Assembly: GCA_011390415.1 (NCBI GenBank)
Contig: JAABSL010000011.1
Coordinates: 1 to 35,882 of the forward strand
Length of the DNA: 35,882 bases
From: Desulfobacteraceae bacterium
GTDB lineage: Bacteria > Desulfobacterota > Desulfobacteria > Desulfobacterales > Desulfosalsimonadaceae
Reading direction: 5' to 3'
This document shows, piece by piece, positions 16,595 to 23,918 of this stretch. A program made the position numbers and the translations under genes. How positions within the stretch are numbered: the first letter of the stretch is position 1; each line of letters opens with the position of its first letter. The notes under the pieces are model-generated. The model had not been told where the DNA came from and did no database searches. It saw only the letters and a program-made list of their open reading frames with translations.

Positions 16595-18286
16595 TCAGCC
16601 TTTGGGCAGTAAAACAGTGAACGTGGTTCCCGTACCGACGTCACTTTCAACGTCAATTTTTCCGCCCAGGTTTTCAATAATTCCGAAACAGGTGGAAAGT
16701 CCCAGACCGGTGCCGCTGCCCACGGGTTTTGTGGTAAAAAACGGCAGAAAAATTTTTTCCAGGTGATCTTCGGAAATTCCCCACCCGTTATCAGCCACCC
16801 TGATCCGGATCCATTTGTCTGCCATGTCCGCGATAACGCGCACCTCCGGTTTTTGCGATTCTCTGACTGCATAAACAGCATTGTTCAGGAGGTTGAGAAA
16901 TACCTGCTGAAGCTGAGACGGGTCACTTTCTATTTCCGGCAGATTGGGTGCGATTTCAGTTTCTATAGGGATTCCCTCGAGCATGGCCTGATGCGCCACC
17001 ATGTCCACCGTCTCTGTAATCAGTTCTTCGGGGTTGATTTTTTTGATCACCGGATCAGATTTGCGCGCAAATTTCAGCAGTCCCTGGGTGATTTTCCGGC
17101 ACCGGTCAATCTGAATCCCGATCTGGTTCACGGAATCCTTTATCATTTCAATGTTTTCACTATCCGTATCGCTTTGGGGGGCTATATCCTTGAACAGGTC
17201 GTCAATCAGCGTCACTTCGGCCTTCATCACCTGAAGGGGATTGTTGATCTCATGGGCGATGCCGGAACTCATTTCGCCCACTTCGGCCAGTTTACCGGCC
17301 ATGATCAGCTGATGGGTCATCTCCCGTTTTTCAACATCCGCGAGAGAGAGTCGGTGGGCCACATTGGAGGCCAGGAAAAACGCAATCACCACCACCACGG
17401 CACCGCCGATAAAAATAAGCCCGATGGCCACCATCACTGCCCTTATTAAGGGGGCTGCGGCATCCATATACTCCTGCCGGACCACCAGCTGCCAGTCGGT
17501 CTGGTGAAGCCGGCCAATGGCATATTGATATTTATTGGTTTGATAATCGGTTGTTGAATAGGTAACAATCCGGCCGCCGGGGAGGTTGGTCTTTGAAAAA
17601 TCAGGGTCGGTTTCCATCAGTTTTCCGCCGGAGCGCTGTTTTGTCTGAAACACGCCTTCTTTGTTGATCAGATAGGCTTCCCCTGTTTCTCCCACCCGGA
17701 TGTTTTCCACCAGGTTGTTGAAATAATAGGTGTCAATGGTGGCGCGCAGATACCAGAAGACGCCGTTTTGCTCCTTTCTCACGGCAATGACAAAATGCGG
17801 CGTGTTCCGGTATCCCAGGAATACATCGGATATATATACGGGCTTTTCCTTGACCGCTTGAAACCAGACCGCCTGCTGATAATTTTTGCCTTCCAGATCA
17901 TAGGGCCCCTGGTAGGCAATATGGTTGCCGGAGTGATCAAACACGCCCAGATCCAGGAACGCGGGTGATCCTTTTTGGAGCATTTCAAGAATTTCCGCCA
18001 GGCGGTGCTCCCGGCAGATGGATTCATAAGGGGTGGTGTTGACAATAAATTTCAGATCTTCTGTTCGTTCTGACAGGAACTGGTCAATCATGTTCCGGTG
18101 ATCATCGACGATCCGGATCATTTCGCCCGTTACCCGCGAATGGAGCGTGGCGGCAAAATAATAGACCAGTACGCCGCAAACCATAAGCAGGATGATAAAC
18201 GGCGCAACAAGGATCCGGGAAAGTATGATTCGCCGGATGCGTGAGTATTTTACCGGTTTTTCTTTTTTTTGGCCGGTCATTTTCAT
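16595..18286 (-). CDS. Cache-domain sensor histidine kinase
   Basis: A 563-aa membrane kinase with helix 1 (about 20-45), a periplasmic dCache region (about 55-275; VFLGYRNTPHFVIAV), helix 2 (about 283-306), an H-box with H345 (GIAHEINNP), and HATPase motifs LLNNAVYAV, DNGWGISE and GSGTGLGLS. ATG 18286 follows AAGGAAG; a longer reading to 18337 lacks a site. Order and motifs match the kinases at 2618 and 24936. It is the second gene of operon B and likely phosphorylates the receivers around it. Confidence 0.92.
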   Translation of the reverse strand: MKMTGQKKEKPVKYSRIRRIILSRILVAPFIILLMVCGVLVYYFAATLHSRVTGEMIRIVDDHRNMIDQFLSERTEDLKFIVNTTPYESICREHRLAEILEMLQKGSPAFLDLGVFDHSGNHIAYQGPYDLEGKNYQQAVWFQAVKEKPVYISDVFLGYRNTPHFVIAVRKEQNGVFWYLRATIDTYYFNNLVENIRVGETGEAYLINKEGVFQTKQRSGGKLMETDPDFSKTNLPGGRIVTYSTTDYQTNKYQYAIGRLHQTDWQLVVRQEYMDAAAPLIRAVMVAIGLIFIGGAVVVVIAFFLASNVAHRLSLADVEKREMTHQLIMAGKLAEVGEMSSGIAHEINNPLQVMKAEVTLIDDLFKDIAPQSDTDSENIEMIKDSVNQIGIQIDRCRKITQGLLKFARKSDPVIKKINPEELITETVDMVAHQAMLEGIPIETEIAPNLPEIESDPSQLQQVFLNLLNNAVYAVRESQKPEVRVIADMADKWIRIRVADNGWGISEDHLEKIFLPFFTTKPVGSGTGLGLSTCFGIIENLGGKIDVESDVGTGTTFTVLLPKG

Positions 18287-18343
18287 TGAAATCTTCCTTT
18301 GCAAAAATGCATTTACTGCTAGAGGTATACCCCTCACAAAGCA

Positions 18344-18739
18344 TCAATCTTTCATCCGCAACGTATTCGCCTTATACATGCGGGTCACTTCAGAGATGCT
18401 GTGCAGAAGATCCGACGGGTCCTCGTTTTTTTCTATAAAATCATCTGCCTTTCTGACGGATGGATGATTTTCGTATTCGGTGAAATGGGTATAGATGATT
18501 TGCGGAACGGTCGGCACAAGATTCTGGACTTTTTCCAGCACCATCAGGCCGACACTCACCGGAAAGTCAAGTTCCATGACAAGCAGATCCGGCAGCGTCT
18601 TCAGGTAAAGCTGCGCTAAAATCTCTTTGCCGCTGCCGGCTTCCACGGTCGAATATCCCTGTGCGGACAATTCCCTGGCCAGAAAAGAACGGACAAATGG
18701 ATTCGGGTCCGCAATCAGGATTAATAAAGGGTTGTTCAT
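18344..18739 (-). CDS. Divergent response regulator receiver
   Basis: A 131-aa receiver-like protein. ILIADPNPFVR at the start keeps a single Asp where most have two acidic residues; D58 (LVMELDFPVSVG) is the likely phospho-acceptor, but the usual MP-MDG turn is replaced. The conserved threonine region is IIYTHF and the lysine is in IEKNED. It may be a slow or non-phosphorylated receiver. ATG 18739 follows GGGAGAG. It is the first gene of operon B, immediately downstream of a consensus sigma-54 promoter. Confidence 0.82.
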   Translation of the reverse strand: MNNPLLILIADPNPFVRSFLARELSAQGYSTVEAGSGKEILAQLYLKTLPDLLVMELDFPVSVGLMVLEKVQNLVPTVPQIIYTHFTEYENHPSVRKADDFIEKNEDPSDLLHSISEVTRMYKANTLRMKD

Positions 18740-18780
18740 AAGGTGCTCTCCCTGTTTTGATTGAAAACTATCCATAATTT

Positions 18781-18796
18781 AGCAAGCAATGTGCCA
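18781..18796 (-). promoter_or_regulatory. Putative sigma-54 promoter for operon B
   Basis: The minus strand reads TGGCACATTGCTTGCT, a full match to TGGCAC-N5-TTGCW with correct spacing. The expected transcript start is near 18769, about 30 nt before the first ATG of the operon. Confidence 0.82.
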
Positions 18797-18901
18797 AGCC
18801 CGCAGCACGGCGGGTTTAAACAATTAACAAATTGAAATAAATGAAGATAATTTTATTTTAAATAATATCTGGAGGGAGTGGTGTCGGGTGAAATGCCGAT
18901 T

Positions 18902-18922
18902 TTTTTTACAGGATGTAAAAAA
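18902..18922. promoter_or_regulatory. Putative UAS for operon B
   Basis: A perfect inverted repeat, TTTTTTACA-GGA-TGTAAAAAA, centred 116 bp upstream of the sigma-54 -24 element at 18796. Apart from the 3-bp centre it is identical to the site at 4667-4687. Confidence 0.68.
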
Positions 18923-18926
18923 GGGG

Positions 18927-19059
18927 TTTGACTATCGTTTCGGCCGCAGGGGCGAATGGCATTCGCCCATAGAAGGCATTCGCCTGTCCCGGTTCGACCA
19001 CAAAAGGGCGTATGCCATACGCCCCTACAGAGGCGGTGGTCGAAACGACAATCAAGGCC
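18927..19059. repeat. Palindromic intergenic repeat with terminal inverted repeats, copy 2
   Basis: About 133 bp with imperfect terminal inverted repeats (GACTATCGTTTCGGCC at the left, GGTCGAAACGACAATC at the right) enclosing two perfect or near-perfect hairpins, GGGGCGAATGGCATTCGCCC and GGGCGTATGCCATACGCCC. The structure resembles a REP/MITE-type non-autonomous element. No transposase is present. Copies at 1527 and 22265 are partial. Confidence 0.75.
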
Positions 19060-19060
19060 T

Positions 19061-19089
19061 AAAAAAGAAACCGTGCCCGGCAGGTACGG
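19061..19089 (-). terminator. Rho-independent terminator of the NtrC-type gene
   Basis: On the minus strand the stem CCGTACC / GGCACGG (one G-T pair) with a 5-nt loop is followed by TTTCTTTTTT. It lies 38 bp past the stop codon at 19127. Confidence 0.7.
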
Positions 19090-19126
19090 GAAGGATGAGT
19101 AAAAACCGGTTTATCGTGGCAGAATT

Positions 19127-20575
19127 TCAAAAACCATTATGGTTTGATTTTTTGACGGACGTTTCAAAGACCAGATCGTATTTTTCGATTCTGGACTGGA
19201 GGGTGGGTCGCGACATGCCGAGCATTTTAGCGGCCCGGCTGCGGTTGCCGTCATTGAGGGCTAAAGCTTCGCCGATAACGATGCTGCCGAAACGATCCAT
19301 GAGATGTCCGAATGCATCCTCTTCGATCCGGCCTGTCAGCATTTCGCGGACCCACTGCCGGGCCGCCGTTTCAATGGAGGCATCTGAAGGGGCTTTCTTT
19401 TGTTCATCGGTTCCGGATATGGCATGGGAAACGTCTGCCGGCCGGATGGGATAGCCGCTGGAAAAAATCAGGGCTTTTTTGATGGAGTTGCCCAGTTCCC
19501 TGACATTGCCGGGCCATGCATGTTGTTCGATCAGATTTTTGGCTTCTTCCGTCATTCCGGGATTGTCAATATGCATTTCTTTTGAAAACAGAGACAGGAA
19601 ATATTCGCACAGCAACGGGATATCTTCTTTGCGTTCCCGGAGCCGGGGGAGGGTGATACTTACGACTTTCAGGCGGTAATACAGATCCTCTCTGAAGCAG
19701 TCCTGTTCCATGAGTTTTTCAAGATTCCGGTTGGTGGCGGCGATGATGCGTACATCCACAGTAATGGGCCGAGCGCCGCCCAGCCGTTCAATGCTTCTTT
19801 CCTGAATCAGCCGCAGGATTTTGGCCTGGATGGACATGGGCATGTCCCCGATTTCATCTAAAAAAATCGTGCCGCCGCTGGCCTGCTCGATTTTTCCCAC
19901 CTTCCGGTTGGCCGCCCCGGTAAATGCGCCTTTTTCATAACCAAACAACTCGCTTTCAAGAAGTGTTTCCGGAATCGCCACGCAGTTGATCACCAGAAAG
20001 GCTTTATCCGCCCTTCGGCTGTGCTGGTAAATGGCCCTTGCGACCAGTTCCTTGCCGGTTCCCGATTCCCCGCGAATCAGTACCGTTGCATCTGTCGGCG
20101 CCACCCGTCCGATGGATTTATAGACTTCCTGCATCACATCACTGCGTCCGATGATGGCATCCGGCGTCGCGGTGTCCGGGGCAACGTTCAGCTTGACCCG
20201 CGATCGCATGAGCCGGCCGGCTTCCAGGGCCTGCTTGATGAGATTGAGCATTGCCGGAATATCAAAAGGCTTTAAAATATAATCAAAGGCCCCGAGTTTT
20301 GTCGCTTCGATAGCGGTATCCGTGGTGCCGAAAGCGGTCATGATGATCACCGGCAGGGTGGAATCAATGCCGCGGATCTGGGCGAATGCCTCCAGCCCGT
20401 TTATGCCCGGCAGGCGGATATCCATGATCATGAGATCCGGGACCTTTGCCCGGACTTCCTCAATTCCCGCTTCTCCCGTCGGGGCGGTCCGGATATCATA
20501 GCCTTCTTCCTTCAACAGCTTGGCAAAGCTGATGCGCAGCTGGTCGTCGTCATCCACGATTAAAATTGAACTCAT
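19127..20575 (-). CDS. NtrC-family sigma-54-dependent response regulator
   Basis: A 482-aa activator with a receiver (1-120; D8-D9, phospho-acceptor D52, K102), a sigma-54 AAA+ domain (about 140-370; Walker A GESGTGKE 169-176, the GAFTGA sigma-54 contact loop 216-221, Walker B FLDE 238-241) and a Fis-type helix-turn-helix (about 445-470; RAAKMLGMSRPTLQSRI). It should bind enhancer sites upstream of -24/-12 promoters and open them by ATP hydrolysis. Its start is 2 bp from the stop of the kinase gene upstream, so the two form a two-component pair. It is the only sigma-54 activator in the window and a natural candidate for the TTTTTTACA-N3-TGTAAAAAA sites, though not proven. A terminator follows. 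Confidence 0.95.
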   Translation of the reverse strand: MSSILIVDDDDQLRISFAKLLKEEGYDIRTAPTGEAGIEEVRAKVPDLMIMDIRLPGINGLEAFAQIRGIDSTLPVIIMTAFGTTDTAIEATKLGAFDYILKPFDIPAMLNLIKQALEAGRLMRSRVKLNVAPDTATPDAIIGRSDVMQEVYKSIGRVAPTDATVLIRGESGTGKELVARAIYQHSRRADKAFLVINCVAIPETLLESELFGYEKGAFTGAANRKVGKIEQASGGTIFLDEIGDMPMSIQAKILRLIQERSIERLGGARPITVDVRIIAATNRNLEKLMEQDCFREDLYYRLKVVSITLPRLRERKEDIPLLCEYFLSLFSKEMHIDNPGMTEEAKNLIEQHAWPGNVRELGNSIKKALIFSSGYPIRPADVSHAISGTDEQKKAPSDASIETAARQWVREMLTGRIEEDAFGHLMDRFGSIVIGEALALNDGNRSRAAKMLGMSRPTLQSRIEKYDLVFETSVKKSNHNGF

Positions 20576-20577
20576 TT

Positions 20578-22053
20578 TTATTGCCCCCCGGCCGCCGGAA
20601 ACGTCATTATAAATGTGGTTCCTTCGTCCTCTTTTGAATGCAGTTCCAGTGTTCCGCCATGCTCTTCCACAATCCGGACCGCGATAAAAAGCCCCAGGCC
20701 CGTGCCGTTGGCTTTGGTGGTTTCAAAAGGTTCCAGTACTCTCGTCCTGACTTCTTCGGACATCCCCGGTCCGTTGTCCGAAACCTTGACAAGGACCGCC
20801 CATCCGATATTTTCAACAAACGCCGCTTCTTCGCGAATGACAATCTCGCCCCCGTCCTCCATGGCCTCACAGGCGTTGACCATCAGATTTACAAACACTT
20901 CTTTGAGCAGTTCCGGATCCGCTTCTATGGGCGGCAGGTCGGCACTTTGTTTTCGGACAACGGATACGGAATGCAGTTCCAGGCGGTAGCAGAGCAAATC
21001 CAGGGTCATGTCGATTACCCGGGAAATATTTATCTGCTGCTTTTTCAGTTTATGGGGTTTGGAAAATTCCAGAAAGTTGCTTACAATATTATCCAGCCGC
21101 CGCATCTCCGCAGACACCACTTCAAAGTCTTCCTTCTGAAAATCCGTTAACTCCAGGTTCCGTTTCAGGGAGAAGAGCCGCATGTTGATGGATGTCATGG
21201 GATTTCGTATGCTGTGGGCCACTTCGGTGGCCAGCTTGCCCACCAGCGCCATTTTTTCCGAATTTACCAGCATGGCCTGGCTTTGCTCCAGTTCCGAACG
21301 GGCCCGGTCCATATTTTCCATAAGACCGCGAACGTGATTGCTCAGCACACGGACCTCATTGCCGGAACTGTTGATTTCATCATCCATGGCTGTTTTTTGG
21401 GACAGCTGTCGAATGGGAATCAACACCTGAGTGAACATGAAAAATACCAGCAGAACTCCCAGGACAAGGGCCGTGGACATAAAAATAACGACCACAACCG
21501 AAATCCGTTGAAGCCGGGAGTGACTTTCGTCCCGCACTTGCTGCATATTTAATTCATTGGCCTGCTTATACCGGAGGCAAATATCATTGAGTTCGAAAAA
21601 TTTTTCCCGCACTTTCCAGTGAAGGGCCTCGCCGGCTTTCCGGTCACCGGTCTGGTATAACGCAATGACTTTGTCCTTGTCTGCTATATACCGTTTATAA
21701 GTTTCATGAATCTGTTCCAGTAAAATTCGGTGTTCCGGATTTTGATCGACTTCAACCGCCTGCTGAAACCATTTCATAAAAGACCTGCGGTGAACCGACA
21801 GCTCATTGAGCCATTTCGGATCACCGTCTAAAAAATAATAGGTCACAAATCCTTTCTGGCTGGCCAGTTCGGTTTCCATTTCACGGGACGCCTGCAAGGC
21901 TTCCATGTCTTTTTCAATGACCTGGTTCAGCATGGCGTTGAATTGAACCGAATACCATATGGACGTCAGGCCGATGGCAAATGTTGCGCATAACAGCATG
22001 AAAAGATTGATAAAAATTCGGGTTGAAATTCCCGGTGACCGCCACCGTGCCAT
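20578..22053 (-). CDS. Sensor histidine kinase, partner of NtrC-type regulator
   Basis: A 491-aa membrane kinase with helix 1 (about 13-35), a helical periplasmic region (about 38-183) resembling four-helix-bundle sensors, helix 2 (about 184-208), a HAMP-like linker, an H-box with H280 (EVAHSIRNP), and HATPase motifs LMVNACEAM, DNGPGMSE and ANGTGLGLF. ATG 22053 follows GGGAG. It differs from the three Cache kinases of the window in its sensor type. It is cotranscribed with the NtrC-type gene (2-bp gap). The signal is unknown. Confidence 0.93.
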   Translation of the reverse strand: MARWRSPGISTRIFINLFMLLCATFAIGLTSIWYSVQFNAMLNQVIEKDMEALQASREMETELASQKGFVTYYFLDGDPKWLNELSVHRRSFMKWFQQAVEVDQNPEHRILLEQIHETYKRYIADKDKVIALYQTGDRKAGEALHWKVREKFFELNDICLRYKQANELNMQQVRDESHSRLQRISVVVVIFMSTALVLGVLLVFFMFTQVLIPIRQLSQKTAMDDEINSSGNEVRVLSNHVRGLMENMDRARSELEQSQAMLVNSEKMALVGKLATEVAHSIRNPMTSINMRLFSLKRNLELTDFQKEDFEVVSAEMRRLDNIVSNFLEFSKPHKLKKQQINISRVIDMTLDLLCYRLELHSVSVVRKQSADLPPIEADPELLKEVFVNLMVNACEAMEDGGEIVIREEAAFVENIGWAVLVKVSDNGPGMSEEVRTRVLEPFETTKANGTGLGLFIAVRIVEEHGGTLELHSKEDEGTTFIMTFPAAGGQ

Positions 22054-22145
22054 GATCGATTCTCCCGTTTAAAACCTACGCAGAGCGTTTACCGCCCCCG
22101 GCCGTTCTTTTGATGTGTTTTAGGTCAGCTATAAGAAACTATTTC

Positions 22146-22174
22146 AATATCTAGCGGTTTGTTTTAAAAATCAA
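22146..22174 (-). promoter_or_regulatory. Possible sigma-70 promoter for kinase/NtrC pair
   Basis: The minus strand has TTGATT, a 17-bp spacer and GATATT, four of six matches in each hexamer, about 95 bp before the kinase ATG. Weak evidence by itself. Confidence 0.3.
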
Positions 22175-22264
22175 GTGCTTTTACCTTATGCCGCGCAATC
22201 GGTATCTGATCAAATCAGCCGGTAAGTTTAATTAAATCTGGCAGAATCGTTTAAAAGAAATTTT

Positions 22265-22298
22265 GCCTTGATCATTCTTTCGGCCGCCGCCATCGTAG
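22265..22298. repeat. Palindromic repeat, solo end fragment (copy 3)
   Basis: GCCTTGATCATTCTTTCGGC followed by CGCCGCCATCGTAG aligns with the right end of the element at 18927-19059 read on the minus strand. The hairpin core is missing, so this looks like a decayed copy. Confidence 0.55.
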
Positions 22299-22330
22299 AG
22301 AAAACAGTTTTGTTCGATCTGAAATCAAGA

Positions 22331-22359
22331 GCGGGGATGGCACTCATGGCCGTCCCCGC
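22331..22359 (-). terminator. Probable terminator of binding-protein gene
   Basis: The stem GCGGGGA-(C/A mismatch)-GGC / GCC-TCCCCGC with a 7-nt loop lies 54 bp past the stop at 22413. Its minus-side T-run is poor; the plus side has TGTTTGTTTT, so it could stop transcription in both directions. Confidence 0.55.
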
Positions 22360-22412
22360 CTGTTTGTTTTAATATACCGGAGAAAAACCGGGCTGTTTTC
22401 ATTTACTGCGGG

Positions 22413-23219
22413 TTACTTGCCGTCAATCATTTCGAGACCCTTGTTTTCCAGCATGGCCCGGCCTTTACCGGTCATGATAAAATCAATGAATTTTTTGGCC
22501 GCGCCGGCCGGCTCGCCTTTTGTGACGAAAGAAAAGGTTTCAAAGTACGGATAACCGGAACTGGCCGGGGACGCGCCGTCTACGCTGAGTATTTTGATTT
22601 TCGGATCATTTGCCACCGCAGCCCGGGTGATGAATGAAATCATATAGGGCATTCGACGGGCTGCTTCGATCACCATGCTGGATTTATAAGCCATGAAGTC
22701 ATAGCTGATATCTCTTCCATCCATGAACAGGGTTTTGAAGTTCTTATATGAACCTGTCTGCTTGCTCGGAATAATGGTCACAATGAGCTGGTCTGTTCCT
22801 CCGAAGTCTTTCCAGTTACTGACATCTCCGGTAAAGATGCTCTGGATTTCCGATTTGGTCAAAGAGGTCACCCCATTGTCCGAATTGGTGAACACCACCA
22901 TCGGATCTCTGGCAAACAGAATCTCAGTGTATCCGTAATCACTGTGCTGCCGATAAAGGCGGGTCGTCGAGGTTGCCAACTCCGCAAAATTGTTTTCCAC
23001 GCGGCTGATGGCGGTTTGCGATGAACTGACGTAAAGATTTACTTTAATGCCGGTTTCAGCGGTGAACGCGGCAATCACTTTCTCCCCGAGGGCTTCATAA
23101 ACCTGCGCCGAGCAGGCAAATTCCAGCGGCTGGGATGCCGCGGCAGCAAAAGGTGCTGCGGCAGTAAAAAATATGACCCAGCTGAAAATCATTATAACGA
23201 TATTCTTTTTGGTTTTCAT
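22413..23219 (-). CDS. Periplasmic phosphate/oxyanion-type binding protein (PstS-like)
   Basis: The 268-aa protein starts with a clear signal peptide (about 1-28; positive KTKK, hydrophobic core, AAA cleavage region). The mature part is a PBP-like domain of the PstS type: PLEFACSAQVYEAL, STTRLYRQ, the FTGDVSNWKDFGG hinge and GSYKNF. ATG 23219 has AAGGAG upstream. No ABC permease or ATPase gene is adjacent, so it is either a subunit of a distant transporter or a soluble signal-binding protein. It has its own sigma-54 promoter and is bounded by terminators on both sides, so it is monocistronic. The ligand could be phosphate, another oxyanion or a small organic compound. Confidence 0.88.
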   Translation of the reverse strand: MKTKKNIVIMIFSWVIFFTAAAPFAAAASQPLEFACSAQVYEALGEKVIAAFTAETGIKVNLYVSSSQTAISRVENNFAELATSTTRLYRQHSDYGYTEILFARDPMVVFTNSDNGVTSLTKSEIQSIFTGDVSNWKDFGGTDQLIVTIIPSKQTGSYKNFKTLFMDGRDISYDFMAYKSSMVIEAARRMPYMISFITRAAVANDPKIKILSVDGASPASSGYPYFETFSFVTKGEPAGAAKKFIDFIMTGKGRAMLENKGLEMIDGK

Positions 23220-23265
23220 GGCATTCTCCTTTTTTTATTATTTACTGGCAATTGCCCAGTTTAAC

Positions 23266-23281
23266 TGCAACGCTCATGCCA
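23266..23281 (-). promoter_or_regulatory. Putative sigma-54 promoter for the binding protein
   Basis: The minus strand reads TGGCATGAGCGTTGCA, a full match to TGGCAY-N5-TTGCW with 10 bp between GG and GC. The expected start is near 23254, about 35 nt before the ATG at 23219. Confidence 0.78.
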
Positions 23282-23333
23282 TAACAAAGGAGGGGGGCGA
23301 TTATTTGTAACAATTTGAAATGACATAAAAAAG

Positions 23334-23366
23334 AAAGCGGCCACCTTTAAGGTGGCCGCTTTTTTC
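23334..23366 (-). terminator. Strong rho-independent terminator of operon C
   Basis: The perfect stem AAAGCGGCCACC / GGTGGCCGCTTT around TTTAA has T-runs on both sides (CTTTCTTTTTT on the minus strand). It closes the seven-gene operon that starts at 30695 and insulates the binding-protein gene. Confidence 0.92.
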
Positions 23367-23382
23367 TTTACGGATGCCGGGT

Positions 23383-23397
23383 TTTTTTACAGAGTGT
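23383..23397. promoter_or_regulatory. Putative UAS for the binding-protein gene
   Basis: TTTTTTACA-GAG-TGT on the plus strand is one full arm and half of the other arm of the palindromes at 4667 and 18902. Its centre is 112 bp upstream of the -24 element at 23281. It lies between the terminator and the stop of the last operon C gene, outside any coding sequence. Confidence 0.5.
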
Positions 23398-23438
23398 CCG
23401 CTGATTTTACATTTTTTTTATGATCTCAACACGACGCA

Positions 23439-23867
23439 TTACCAGCCTTTTCGGGTAAGGATATCCCGAATGCGCTCTTCGCTCTTTTTTTCCACCAGGA
23501 TAATTTTTTCCGCTTTGGCGTGTTTGATCCGTTCTACGATGGTGGACAGGTCCGCCGGTTTTTCAAGCAGATCCATGGCCCCGAGTTTCATGGCCTCGAT
23601 TCCTTTTTCCACGGTGGCATGACCGGTCAGTAAAATGACCTGAAGATCCGGATTTTTTTCTTTCATGATCTTGAGGGTTTCCAGTCCGTCCATTTCCGGC
23701 ATCATCAGATCCAGGACCACGGCATCATAGGATTCTTTGTCAATCTGTTCCAGCGCGTCTTTGGCGGAAGCGGCAGTCGTAACATTCATGTCGCGAGCTG
23801 TCAGACGATCAGAAATAATGTTTAAGAAATCCTGTTCGTCGTCTACGATTAAAACTTTGTCAGTCAT
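23439..23867 (-). CDS. Stand-alone response regulator receiver
   Basis: A 142-aa receiver with D9-D10, phospho-acceptor D53 (VVLDLMMPEMDG), TGHA and a LEKPAD lysine, followed by a helical tail ending in EERIRDILTRKGW. ATG 23867 follows GGGGG. It is the last gene of operon C, before a strong terminator. There is no output domain. Confidence 0.92.
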   Translation of the reverse strand: MTDKVLIVDDEQDFLNIISDRLTARDMNVTTAASAKDALEQIDKESYDAVVLDLMMPEMDGLETLKIMKEKNPDLQVILLTGHATVEKGIEAMKLGAMDLLEKPADLSTIVERIKHAKAEKIILVEKKSEERIRDILTRKGW

Positions 23868-23918
23868 GATAGGCCCCCTTATTTATAGGTATTTACAGGT
23901 ATTGTTGGTCCGCCGGCT

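Larger units (their letters stand above)
18740..19126. other. Intergenic region upstream of operon B
   Basis: This 387-bp gap contains, from operon B outward, the sigma-54 promoter (18781-18796), an AT-rich stretch (18820-18870), the perfect UAS palindrome (18902-18922), a full palindromic repeat element (18927-19059) and the terminator of the NtrC-type gene (19061-19089). No protein gene is supported. Confidence 0.75.
22054..22412. other. Intergenic region between sensor kinase and binding-protein genes
   Basis: This 359-bp gap holds a possible sigma-70 promoter for the kinase (22146-22174), an end fragment of the palindromic repeat (22265-22298) and a hairpin terminator for the binding-protein gene (22331-22359). 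No gene and no GG-N10-GC promoter facing the kinase was found. Confidence 0.65.
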
